Assembly (NCBI RefSeq): GCF_001411555.2
Contig: NC_049903.1
Location: forward strand, 19,449,234-19,513,233
Direction: 5' to 3'
Length of the DNA stretch: 64,000 nucleotides
Source of the DNA: Juglans regia
Taxonomy: Eukaryota > Streptophyta > Magnoliopsida > Fagales > Juglandaceae
The position numbers and the translations under genes were made by a program. The notes under the pieces were generated by a model that made no database searches, had not been told where the DNA came from, and worked only from the letters and a program-made list of their open reading frames with translations. This document shows, one piece after another, positions 22,709 to 34,093 of the stretch. Numbering within the stretch: position 1 is the first letter of the stretch; each line of letters begins with the position of its first letter.

Positions 22709-24064
22709 TAGGGATGTAACTGGTCCAGTTTGATCCGATTTTATACATTTTTTAGAACCGAACATGTATATACCGGTTTTGAAATTTTAAGAACCAATAT
22801 TGGATCGATTCACTATCAAAACCGGAACTTCCGATTTTTTCAATTTCCATCTGGTCTAGTTTTCCGATTTTACGGATTCTATATGTTAGTAATAATATAA
22901 TGTTTACATATACTAAACTATTAATCTATTTATATTATAATATAAGTACATTATTTTATAATAATTAACACATATTAGTACAGTATAAAATTTAACTATA
23001 GTCTATATAAGTTTTAGACTCTTCATATGAGTATATATAATCAAATTTGTAAAAATATATTTACAAAAAGTATATATATTATAATTTATTATTTCAAAAA
23101 TGTATTTATCATTGATATATATATATATATATATATCAAAAGTAAGTTTATATTAATAACTTAATATTAATTTTTATGTTTAAGATGCGATTTTTATGTT
23201 ATATTAATTTTATATTATAAGATTAAAATTTATATGTTTATACCATGTTATATTAAAAAGTATAATATTAATTTTATGTTATATCACATGTTATATTAAT
23301 CTTATATTACAAAATTAATAGACTTGAATAATAAAATTAGAATTTCATGTTATATTAATTAACAATTTAACATATAGTATATATAATATAATATAACAAA
23401 TTATAAATACATATACGGGTCCAGTTTGATTTAAACTGTATTTCAAAACATGAAAACCGGTACAGTACCAGTTTGATTCTTAAGAATCGGTACTGCATCG
23501 GACTGCTTAAAAACTGGACCTGTAATGCCTCGGTCCTGAATAGGTTGGAAAGTTATTCCCTGTCACTTCAAATCATATTTCACCATACATATAGAAACTC
23601 CAAATTCTCATTGCCATAGAAAAAAGCTTTGTCTCAAACCAACTACCTCAATATAATTAACCTCCCAAAATACCAAGTCATCAGAACACGAAAAAATTAC
23701 TTAATAAAATTCCTCAATACTCATATAAACCTTCTAGGCTTAATCCACTATGCTTAAAATCATCTCACCCATGCTTCGTAATCTTGATCATCAGCTACAA
23801 TATTCAAAACATTTGAAAAATATGTTATCAACAACTCAGCAAACAAGGAACACATACTAGTATATAAACATGAGCATTAACCAAGTTCAGAATGCGAAAC
23901 AAAACATTTACTTTCATAATGCAGAATCAAAATATTTACTTCCAAAATGTGTAATCAAATCATGTTATTAAAATATCAGAGCAAAACTTTCATAAACCTT
24001 TCTTATTCAAAACTCTTTTGGCATATCAAAATCTGAAACATCATCTTAATATCATATTAAAGCA

Positions 24065-24475
24065 AAACATTAGGATAGATACCATGTTTAACCCTCGTGG
24101 TAGGATTATAAACTACCACTATATCTGTGGCGGGGCCAGATACCATGTTTAACCCCATGATAGGATTATAAATCACCATTATACCTGTGTGGGGCCGAAT
24201 GCCACTATTATATCAATGGCGGGGCTGTATGTCACCATTATACCCGTGTAGGGGCTGTATACCATGTTTAACCCTCATGGTAGGGTTATAAACCACATTT
24301 ATATTTGTGACGGGGCCGTTTGCCACTATTATACCCATGGTGGGGCCGTATGCCACTATTATACCTATGGCAGGACCATATACCATGTTTAACTCACGTA
24401 GTAGGGTTATAAACTACTATTATATTCGTGTCAGAGTCGTATGCAACTATTATACACATGGCAGGGCCTTCATGG
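24065..24475. repeat. Minisatellite in 3' LTR
   Basis: Units of about 60 bp each contain two related halves: ATACCATGTTTAACCCTCGTGG and CCACTATTATACCCATGGCGGGGCC. Some units are reduced to the 30-bp half (TATGCCACTATTATACC). Divergence between units is moderate. Confidence 0.8.
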
Positions 24476-26399
24476 AGACGGAACAAGGGCAACTTCAGAA
24501 CCAGATCATAATTAGATACAAAATCAAAAATTCATGCCAAGGTTTTCAGATGCTACATCATATCAAAACAGATTACTAAACAAAATCAAATCATTTCACA
24601 TATTCAAAAACAGCTTCAGAACATTTTTGCATCACATGTACAAATTCTCATAAATTTCATATTCGTTCTTTTTGCATAGTTTAGAAAACAGAATGCCAAA
24701 AAATTTACTCATGTCTACAACACTCATGACAACAATAATTTTATCTTTCATACAAATTTCATAGTAATGAAGAACAAATAACAGAGATTGTTTCAAATTT
24801 CTTTCCATAACAAAACAAGCATATTTCCTAAAATCAACCTCAATTCATTTTTTTTATGCAAAGTTTAGTATAGGAATCCTGCTTACCTAAACTTCTTAAC
24901 TTTCTTAATTTCTTCACCATAATGCTGAATGAAAATTATTCGTCACATATAAAATTGCCACGTAACTTCCATAAATATCCGAAAGTAACACTTTTTTCAA
25001 TACTTAAACCTGAAATGCTAAGTAACCTATTTTTCCAAAAATCTAAATTTCTCGAAACCCTAAAATATTGCCACCTCCCAAATTCATCGACATCCAATTG
25101 ATAAGAAAAACCCAGCTTATTATAATACAATCTATTACAGTAAACATCAAAGCTTTATTTGATTTAAAAAAAAAGCTTAATCCTATCTCAAAAGCTAAAA
25201 GAAAATAAAATTAAACACTTAGTACTGAAATTCATTTTCAAAAATTCTGATACTAAATAATATATTAATAAGTAATATACTTTAAAACCATAAGTATCTT
25301 CTGTAATAATAATTATACTTAAAACAAAGCATTCACATAGTAAATTAAAAATCAAGCCCAACGTGTATCCCGTGGTATTTTTGAGAATTGACCATACATA
25401 TGAATGGGTTCTTTGGTACGGCTGGAACCAAAAAGGCAACTCATAGACACCTAAACTACACCATGTAATAGAGAGGAGTCCATACTCACCGAGAGGGAAG
25501 GAGAGATGCGATGGGGTAGTCCTAGGCAGAGCTTGCAGGCGGTCAACGTGGCGGCATGGCGTTGAGAGAAAGAGAGAAAGTGATGAGAGAGAGAGAGAGA
25601 GAGGAGTGAAGGGAAATGAATCTCACTGTGAGACAGGGAGGAGGCGTGCGACGGTCTGGGGTGACAGGAATTTTTTGGCGACGGTTTCTATGGGCTTTCC
25701 GACCGACATGGTTGGGCTTTCGGTGATGGTGGTTTGCAATGGCTTACAGTGGAGAGTGGGTGCTCTGTGTTTTGGTGTGAGAATCAAAGGTGGCTCCTAG
25801 TTGCTAGATGAGGTCCTCACTTCGTGGGTTTACGAAAGTGCAGTTGGCTACGGTGGTGCTCCATTGAGGGGCAGCAATTGGGGTGAATTATGAGAGAGTC
25901 ATGCTCTGTTTTGAATGTGGAAACATATGGGCTTTTTGGTTGTTTTCGACGTGTTGTGTGTTGTGGAGGAGCAAGGGTGGTGGTGGTGGTGGTGATGTGG
26001 GTGCGTGGGCTGCTGCAGTTTATGCAACCGGGGTGGCTGGCTGAGCTCCAGGCTAACACATGGCGATCCGGGCAGCCTACTGGGGGTGAGTTTCCGTTTG
26101 TATTGCTGCTACGAGATGGAGGTTGGACAGTGGGCAAGTGTCTTTCGTCGTGTTGGGGGGCTTGTCGTGTGGGGTTGCGGAGTGGAAGAGCTTGGCAGTG
26201 GGATTGCCCTTTGGTGGTGGTTGTGTAGGGACGGCTGGTGGTGGCAATGTACATGAAGAAATAGTTAGTTATTGTTGTGGTTGTTGCGTTTCTTGGATGT
26301 GGAGGTGTGGAGATGTTGGTTGCAGTTTGGGGCTGTTTCTATGGTGGAAAGAAGCATGGAGTAGGAAAAGGAGGGGCAGTTTCTATATTTAGTAAAGGC

Positions 26400-27074
26400 T
26401 AGGGGTGTAACCGGTCCGGTTTTGGAAAAAATCTAGGACCGAACCGGTATGTACCGGTTTTGTATTTTTCAAAGCCGATTACGCACTGGTTGCCCCTCTA
26501 AACCGGTACTTCCGATCCGATCTAGTCCGGTTTTTCGATTTTATTAAAATGTAAGTTTAACAATTTGTCATTAAAAATTTGTTTATAAAAAAAAAAACTG
26601 ATTTAAAAAAAAACTGTTTTATACTTTTATTAATATATTAGACTATATAATAGTATTAATATTAGACTATTGGTATAGTTATAAGTTATATATTAGTATT
26701 AGTTATAAACTTTTAGTGATTTAGTATTAACATTTTATGTAATAATTTATAAATTATAATAAGAAATTATTTCATATATGAATATATATAATTATATATA
26801 TTATATATAAAAATTTCACATAAAAATTTATAATTATACATTATATACAAAACATATATATATATTAATATTTAATATAATAAAAAATATTTTGTATAAA
26901 ACTTATATATAAAAATATATTTTTTTAATCAACCGGTCCGGTCCAAAAAATCCCGGAACCGGCCGGTTTTTACATTTTAAAAATCGGTTATGGACCGGAC
27001 CGGTTCAAAACAGGTAAAACCAGTCCGGTCTGGTCCAGTTCGGACCGATTTTCCGGTTTGAGTTTACACCCCTA
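26400..27074. mobile_element. hAT-like element inside the 3' LTR, 675 bp, perfect 8-bp TSD
   Basis: The ends are TAGGGGTGTAACCGG and TTTACACCCCTA. The flanks are GTAAAGGC at 26392-26399 and at 27075-27082. The matching place in the other LTR (near 31286-31293, GTAGAGGC followed by ATACATGTG) has no insertion, so an empty site is available in the same sequence. The arms are CCGG-rich and the core is AT-rich. Confidence 0.92.
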
Positions 27075-27550
27075 GTAAAGGCATACGTGTGTATATATGT
27101 AGAGGTGATGGTAAAACCCTAGAGAAAAATGAAAGGAAGAAGCGTGCATGGGAGACGTGCACGAGCTTGGGACTGATCCCCGTATTCTCACGGGCTTTGG
27201 TTTCTTGGGCCCATTTCAAAATTTTTGGCCCATGTTTCATAGTGAACAAAAATTAATAAATGGGCTCTTGTCTGAGTTTTGGGCCTCGACTCATCTTAAA
27301 AAAATTATACTTGTTCCATAAATTTGTCTAACCATAAAATGATTTTCCATCTGACCTAAACATATTTAAGGAAAATAACAAAATAGCAAGCTCATTATAA
27401 AAAATTCGATATTTGCCAAAATACAATTTGGACCCACAATCAATATAAAAAAATAATAATACTTGAACATTAACTGGGCTCTTCATACGTTTAAGTCCAA
27501 AAAAAAAAAACAACATTGAAAGCGGCTTGGTGTTTGACCCAGATGTTACA

Positions 27551-27562
27551 TCCTTCCCCCTT
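27551..27562 (-). other. Polypurine tract
   Basis: Minus strand AAGGGGGAAGGA lies directly before the 3' LTR start (TGTAACA), as expected for second-strand priming. Confidence 0.7.
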
Positions 27563-28282
27563 AAAAAAAAAAAAAAAAATTCGTCTTCGAAATTTTCTAA
27601 TACCACAAGCAAGGCCTAAATATATCCGCCCCCACCATTCCATGCCTATCCCAATCTTCGATCATGTTATCGAACCTAATATTCTAAAATTCTAATACTC
27701 CAATATTGAAGCCTGACGCCTCTCATATTTCTCTTAGACATACACATTCACACTTATTGTATTGCGTATCGTACACCTTAAAAGGTCTAAATCAAGTCTA
27801 AAATATAAACCTCAACAATGTAATTAAAAACCTAATAATAAATCTCAAATTCTCCACCTAATAGAATAACTTTATATTAAAGGAAAATAAACTCTCAAAC
27901 CATTATATTACCAAAAACCAAGCTTTCGCTGCGCACTCTGAAAACTTATAGTCCAAAACACTTTGTATCTCACTCATGTACATATGAAATTAACTAAACC
28001 CCCCCTTAACCAATCCATAGAATTACGCCTACCGGAACTAAAATCTCAAATGTCATAAAAATCTCTTCTTAAAACTTGCAAGATCTAAAACCTCATATAT
28101 CGTAATAAACAATCCATAAGTTTGCAAGTGCTAATACCTTAAATGTCGTTAAAATCATATCTTCGAGTCTGCAGAATTCTAAAACATTCAATCTCATCAA
28201 AATCATTATTTAAAGTATGCAGAATCCCTAAACCTCATATTTCTAAAACTCAACCAGTAAAGTATGCAAAATCTCAAATCTA
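27563..28282 (-). other. Internal region of the non-autonomous element, no gene
   Basis: It has many short CTCAAAT.. and AAATCTC.. phrases and no gag or pol frame. The end next to the polypurine tract reads, on the minus strand, TTCGAAGACGAA. That resembles the pol-LTR border of Gypsy elements and suggests that the internal genes were deleted. Confidence 0.6.
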
Positions 28283-28296
28283 TCTCTGATACTAAC
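28283..28296 (-). other. Primer-binding site (initiator tRNA-Met type)
   Basis: Minus strand GTTAGTATCAGAGA directly follows the 5' LTR. TAGTATCAGAG matches the usual plant TGGTATCAGAG site except for one base. Confidence 0.7.
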
Positions 28297-29015
28297 TGTA
28301 ACACTCGTCGTCGCCCTAGTCTCGAATAGATCAAAGAGTTACTCCTCTTCACTTCAAATCATATTTCAACATACAGATGGAAACTCCAAATTCTCATTGC
28401 CATAGAAAAAATCATTGTCTCAAACCAACTACCTCAATATAATCAATCTCCCAAAATACTAAGTCATCAGAACACGACAAAATTACTTAATACAATTCAT
28501 CAATACTCATATAAACCTTCTAGACTTAATCCACTATGCTTAAAATCATCTCACCCATGCTCCATAATGTTGATCATCAGTTGCAATATTCAAAACATTT
28601 AAAAAATATTATGGAGATAAGGGATGAGTTATTAACAACTCAGTAAGCAAGAAATATATACTAGTATGTAAATATGAATATTTACCAAGTTCAGAATGCG
28701 GAACAAAACATTTACTTTCATAATGCAGAATCAGAATATTTGTTTTCAGAATGCGTAATCAAACCATGTTATCAAAATATCAGAGCAAACCTTTCATAAA
28801 AATTTCTTTACTTTTTTTTTTTCTTCAAACTGTAAGCTCATTTTTTGACCCCCAATTTAGACCAGACTATCTATAATTTATATATATATATAATTGATTC
28901 AAATATAGACTATTATTTTAGAATATAATTTATTCATATATAGATTATTCCGAAACAGTACCGATATCGAAATATCTCGTTTCAATACCACGATCGAAAT
29001 AATATTCAAATATTT

Positions 29016-29356
29016 GGGTCGTATACCATGTTTAACTCTCGTGATAGGGTTATAAACCACAATTATACTCATGACGGGAGCCATATGCCACTATCATACC
29101 CATGGCGGGGCCGTATACAATATTTAATCTCCATGATAAGGTTATAAACTACTATTATATCCGTGGCGGGATCATATACCATGTTTAACCCCCGTGGTAT
29201 GGTTATAAACCACCATTATACCTGTGGCGAAGCCGTATGTCACTATTATACCCATGGCCGGGCCGTATATCATGTTTAACCTCTGTGGTAGGTTTATAAA
29301 CCACCATTATACCCGTGGCGGGGCCATATGCGACTATGCCCATGGCGGGGTCTTAA
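29016..29356. repeat. Minisatellite in 5' LTR
   Basis: This is the homologue of the array at 24065-24475, with the same two-half unit (TATACCATGTTTAACTCTCGTG and so on, CACTATCATACCCATGGCGGGGCC) but shorter by roughly one unit. Confidence 0.78.
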
Positions 29357-30429
29357 CAGAGATAGAACAGAGGCAACATCGGAACAAGCTCGTAATCAGA
29401 TACAAAATCAAAAATTCATGACAAGGTTTTCAGATACTACATTATATCAAAATAGAGTACTGAACATAATCAGATCATTTCACATATTTAAAAACAACTT
29501 CGGAATATTTTCGCATCACATGCACAAATTTTTATAAATTTCATATTTGTTCTTTTCGCATATTTTAGGAAACAAAATGTCAAAAAATTTGCTCATGTCT
29601 ACCCCAATCATGAATACAATACTTTTGTCTTTCATACAAATTTCATGAGTAATGAAGAACAAATAACTGAGGTTGTTTCAAATTTATTTTCATAACAAAA
29701 TATGCATAATTTCCAAAATCAATCTCAATTCATTTCTTCTATGCAAAGTTTAGTATAGCAACTCCGCTTACCTAGATTTCTTAACTTTATGAATTTTTTC
29801 ACTACAGTGCTGAACGAAAATTACTCGTCACCTATAAGATTGCCACGTAACTTTCATAAATATCCGAAAGTAACACATTTTTCAATACTTCAACTTAAAA
29901 CGCTAAGTAACCTATTTTTTCAAAAATCTAAATTTCTTGAAACCCTAAAATATCGTCACCTCCCAAATTCATCAACATCCACTTGATAAGGCAAACTCAA
30001 CTTATTATAATACAATCTATTACAATAAACATCAAAGCTTCACTTGATAAAAGAAAAAAACTTAATCATATCTCAAGCGTTAAAAGAAAATAAAATTAAA
30101 CATTTACCACTGAAATTCATTTATCAAAATTCTAATACTAAATAATATAATAATAAGTAAAATACTTTAAAACCCTAACTATCTTCTATAGTAATAATTA
30201 TACTTAAAACAAAGCATTCATAGAGTAAATTAAAAATCAGGCCCAACGTGTAACCCGTGGTATTTTTGAGAATTGACCATAAATATGAATGGGTTCTTTG
30301 GTACGACTGGAACCTAAAAGGCAACTCATAGATACCCAAACTACATCGTGTCATAGAGAGGAGTCCATATTCACCGAGAGGGAATGAGAGACGTGACAGG
30401 GCAGTGCTGGGTGGAGCTTGCACGACGTT

Positions 30430-30500
30430 GATAGAGAGAGAGAGAGACAGAGAGTGTGTGTGTGTGTGTGTGTGCGTGTGTGCGCGCGTGTGTGTGTGGC
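30430..30500. repeat. Microsatellites (GA)n and (GT)n
   Basis: A GAGAGAGAGA run is followed by a 45-bp GTGTGTGT tract with GC interruptions. The partner LTR has only the GA run (25583-25601), so the GT tract expanded after insertion or was lost there. Confidence 0.8.
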
Positions 30501-31819
30501 GTGAAGGGAAATGAATCTCACCGTGAGACAGGGAGGAGGCGTGCAACTTTTTTGCGGCAATTTCTGTTGGGTTTCTGACATGGTTGGGTTCTCAGTGGTG
30601 GTGGTTTGCAGTGGCTCATGGTGGAGAGTGGATGCTCTGTATTTTGGTGCGAGAATCAGAGGCTTTCGATGGTGGTTCCTAGTTGTTGGACTAGGTCCTC
30701 ACTCTGTGGGTTTACAACATTACAATTGGCTACGGTGGTGCTCTGGTGAGGGGCAGCGATTGGGGTGAATTATGAGAGAGCCATGCTCTGTTTTGAATGA
30801 GTAAAAACATGGGCTTTTTGGTTGTTTTCGATGTGTTGTGTGCTGTGGAGGAGCAAAGGTGGCGGTGGTGATGTGGGTGCGTGGGTGCGTGCGGTTTATA
30901 GGGGGGAAGTCAAGGTGGTTGCTGGCGTGGAGTTTGTGCAATGGCTAACACACGGTGATTGTGCAAGGGGTGCTACGGTGGGGGTGAGTTTCTATTCGGC
31001 TTGTTGCTACGTGATGGAGGTTGGACAGTGGGCTAGTGTCTTCCGTTGTGCAGGGGGCTTGTCGTGTGGGGTTGCTGAGTGGAAGAGCTTGGTAGTGGGA
31101 TTGCCCTTTGGTGGTCGTTGTGCAGGGACGACTGGTGGTGGCAACGTACGAATAAATAATTAGTTGTTGTTGTGGTTGTTGTGTTTCTTGGATGTGGAGG
31201 CGAGAAGATGCTTGTTGCGGTTTGGGTCTGTTTCTATGGTGGAAAGAAGCGTGGAGTAGGAAGATGAGGGTCAATTTCTATATCCAGTAGAGGCATACAT
31301 GTGTATATATATAGAGGTGATGGTAAAACCCTAGAGAAAAATAAAAGGAAGAAACGTGCATGGGAGACGTGCACGGGCATGGGACTAATCCCTGTGTTCT
31401 CAGGGGCTTGGGTTTCTAGGGCCCATTTCAAAATTTTTGGCCCATGTTTTGTAGTGAACAAAAAAATTTAATAAATGGGCTATTCTTTGAGTTTTGGGCC
31501 TCGATTCATCCTTAAAAAAATTATACTTGCTCCATAAATTTCTCGGCCCATAAAAAGATTTTTCATCCGACCCATACATATTTAAGGAAAATACTAAAAT
31601 AGCAAGCCCATTAATAAAAATTCAATATCCGCCAAAATACAATTTGGACCCACAATCAATATAAAAAATATAATACTCGAAAATTAACTTAGTTCTTTAT
31701 ACGTATAAATCAAAAAAAAAAAAAAAATGAAAGTAGTTTGGTGCTAAACCTAGGTGTTACAGAACCCAATTCGATTCAACCGGTTTTTCGATTTTGATTT
31801 TTACACCCCTAGGTGTAGC

Positions 31820-33505
31820 ATCAACCTTTATATTATTTAGAAAAATTATACTCATCATCCTCACACCACACACCACACATAATTTTTTTTGTATTTGTTA
31901 TTTTTTTCTTTTATCAAATGTGTGGTATATGGATGATGAATAAAAGAATTTTATTTGTTTAGAAAAAATAAAGCTAAAAATAATTAAAAAATTAAAATAA
32001 GTATGATCTGTAGTACGTGAAAATAATAAATAGTAAAATTCTGTTGTTAGGAATTTTTTTTTTAAAAAGAAAAAAAAAAGGGGTAGATGGACCCATTTAT
32101 TTAAAGAAAAAGAAAAAGAAAAACGTAAAGTGTGGGTTCCAGGTGGGTCCACACCCACTGCTGGGACTTCCGCCAGTATATTTAAAATTTTTTTATATAA
32201 TGTCTATAATACTTTTAAATATTTTAATAAAAAAAAATTACAATACTATTAAAAAGTATTTTCTTAATTATTAAATAAAAAAATTCTTTGCGGGCCCCAT
32301 TTATTTAAACCGCCTCCTCTTTATTGAACTATTTTCATTTTAATATTGTTCTCTCGAACGTATTTATATTTACTTTTCATTAAAATGCGGGCCCCATTTA
32401 AATATTGTTCTCTCGGACGTATTTATATTGAACTTTATTTATTTAAACCGCAGTCCTCGTGTCATATTATTTTATAATTATAATTTTTTAATTTTTTTAT
32501 ATAAAATATAATAAATAATTTAATTTTTTAAATTTTAAAATAATAATAAAATTAAAAAATAATATATTAAAATTTTTTTATTTAATTTTAAATTTTTATT
32601 TAAAATTATCACATCTTATCTAACTATTTAAATAGTAACTTATGAATGTTTTAAACAAGAATAATGTCTATATATATATATATATGAATTTTCCCTATTC
32701 TTTTTTGTTAAATATGATAGTAAATTTTTTTAATGTGAATTCTAACTTTATCAAGTTTTTTTTAAAAATAAAATATGCAAAACTTATTGACAGCAGTACC
32801 GCGAATATAATTTTCCTTTCGACAAAAGAGAATATTCTTTTTATTTGATAAATTATATTTATAATCGTAAAATGTTTAAGTATTATGTAATTTTTTTTAA
32901 AAAATAAATAAATATAAAATTTATATAAAAATAATAATTTTTAATAATAAATCTAATTCTTTTTCAAAATAATTATATATCACTTATACACTTCACAAAT
33001 ATATCACAAATATATCATAGTATTACCATCTCCCCCAAGATCTAGATCTGCCGTTAGAATGACAGTATATTTTTTACATGTGCACTCATATGATTGTTTT
33101 CGATGTCGCACGTGACACGAGAACATTGCCATGTCGACTTGTGTTGTCGATAAATTAGTGAGATTGAACAAAAGCATCACTTTGAAATACGATTTATAAG
33201 ATAGGGTTAGTCTTTTGTTTTTTCTAAATTAGACTAGACCAATTTTAAAATTCGGTAACAGCTCAACTCTGTGCTTGAAACTGCCAACTAAGGTGAGAAA
33301 TTGGGTAAATATATTTTACACCCCATAACTATCATTATTTTTAGTTTTTGACTTGTACCCAAATGTTCAAAATCATCATTTTACACCTCAAATTATCTCT
33401 TTTAAAGAAAATTTGGCGCAAATGATCAGGTAATTTGTTGGAAATATAAAATTTGGTTGGCGCAAAAGATTCATATGTTGTTAATTATGAAATAAGCTTT
33501 TTACG
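31820..33505. repeat. Intergenic, AT-rich, several small MITE remnants
   Basis: 31835-31960 is a short foldback (TACTCATCATCCTCACACC on the left, GGATGATGAATAAAAG on the right). 32130-32300 belongs to a GGGAGC/ACCGC-ended family also present at 43865-44085. 32460-32640 follows the Harbinger-like MITE body and ends TCACATCTTATCTAACTATT. 32641-33505 shows no gene. Confidence 0.45.
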
Positions 33506-33715
33506 ATCTAAACGTTTAGATCGAGTTTGAATACAGAAATATTCTCAATACATCTCATCTAATCATTATAATTTTTTTAAATTTTTATATAAAATATAAT
33601 AAATAATTTATTTTTTTTTAAATTTTTAAATAATAATAATATTAAAAATAATTTTTTATTCAATTCATTTAAAATTATTTCATTTTATTTTATTTTACTA
33701 TCTAAACGAGCTCTT
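33506..33715. repeat. Harbinger-like MITE copy upstream of the sphingosine kinase gene
   Basis: AGATCGAGTTTGAATACAG starts it and ATTTTACTATCTAAACGAGC ends it. The body has the family phrases CATCTCATCTAATCATTATA and AAATATAATAAATAATTTA. It lies about 380 bp before the ATG. Confidence 0.55.
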
Positions 33716-34033
33716 TATTTATTTAGTAAAATAACTTACTTTTTAATATGAAACCAGCTTAAGATATATTAATATTTTGGGCCGAAAACAGAAAATCAAA
33801 ATTTTAAATAAAAGATATCGCAGAAAAAAGAAAAGAAAAGAGAAGAGGTTTATAATTATCCAATAATACACAGCCGCCAAGAAGCGTGGACTCTACCTAT
33901 CAGCCAGACCAAAACGGCAAAGCATACGAAACAACTGCCAACCTCGGTCTCGCCTGGCGTACAAGTTTACAACATCGAAGCAGTTCTTGTTCTTTCGGTT
34001 CAGGACCCGATCCTTTCACCTAACCAACAAAAC

Positions 34034-34050
34034 CGAACATATAAAGGATT
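34034..34050 (+). promoter_or_regulatory. Candidate TATA box of the sphingosine kinase gene
   Basis: AACATATAAAGGATT lies about 50 bp before the ATG at 34094. If used, the leader would be very short, so an upstream start is possible. Confidence 0.35.
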
Positions 34051-34093
34051 GAAAAGAGAGCCTACGTTGAAAGTGGACGACTGAATCCAGAAA

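Larger units (their letters stand above)
23521..27550 (-). repeat. 3' LTR of the non-autonomous element (interrupted by a hAT-like element)
   Basis: About 3.35 kb of LTR plus the 675-bp insert at 26400-27074. Long stretches match the other LTR, for example TCAAATCATATTTCACCATA (23569), CTTCTAGGCTTAATCCACTA (23728) and GTGGTATTTTTGAGAATTGA (25372). By eye the identity is roughly 90 percent outside indels. The right border (minus-strand start) is TGTAACATCTGGG. Confidence 0.85.
23521..31761 (-). mobile_element. Non-autonomous LTR retrotransposon with about 3.4-kb LTRs
   Basis: Two long direct repeats, 23521-27550 and 28297-31761, start TGTAA and end (A)TGTTACA or GTGTTACA. They enclose only 746 bp. 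On the minus strand a primer-binding site and a polypurine tract sit at the expected inner borders, so transcription would run right to left. Flanking 5-mers GGACC (23516-23520) and GAACC (31762-31766) are a target duplication with one transition. No gag or pol reading frame exists. The AAGGGGGAAGGATGTAACA border resembles Ty3/Gypsy elements, so it is probably a deletion derivative of a Gypsy element. Confidence 0.85.
28297..31761 (-). repeat. 5' LTR of the non-autonomous element
   Basis: 3465 bp, from TGTAACACTCG on the left to GGTGTTACA on the right (plus-strand view). It contains the same minisatellite, (GA)n and GT-rich parts as its partner. A candidate minus-strand TATA box, CTATATATATAC, lies near 31300-31315. 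Open frames on both strands within 30500-31280 have matches in the other LTR and are not genes. Confidence 0.85.
22709..31811. mobile_element. hAT-like element split by an LTR retrotransposon
   Basis: The left part is 22709-23520 (TAGGGATGTAACTGGTCC...). The right part is 31767-31811 (CAATTCGATTCAACCGG...TTACACCCCTA), with 31762-31766 being the duplicated target of the inner element. The outer flanks are GGTATAAC (22701-22708) and GGTGTAGC (31812-31819), an 8-bp duplication with two transitions. The element belongs to the CCGG-rich hAT-like family (TAGGGGTGTAA ends). Without the insert it is about 0.86 kb. It is the oldest layer of this nest. Confidence 0.82.

Noticed and set aside
24065..24475. 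Regularly spaced repeats considered as a CRISPR-like array
   Set aside because: Units are contiguous with no unique spacers, are AT/GC mixed minisatellite repeats inside an LTR, and the genome is a plant.
25817..26254. 145-residue open frame on the minus strand (Thr/Pro/His-rich) with a related frame in the other LTR
   Set aside because: It lies inside an LTR, is low complexity, overlaps frames on the other strand, and is broken in the sister LTR. The similarity is explained by LTR duplication.
23521..31761. First read as a segmental tandem duplication of a gene-bearing region
   Set aside because: The copies begin TGTAA and end TTACA, flank a primer-binding site and a polypurine tract, and have a 5-bp target duplication, so they are LTRs.
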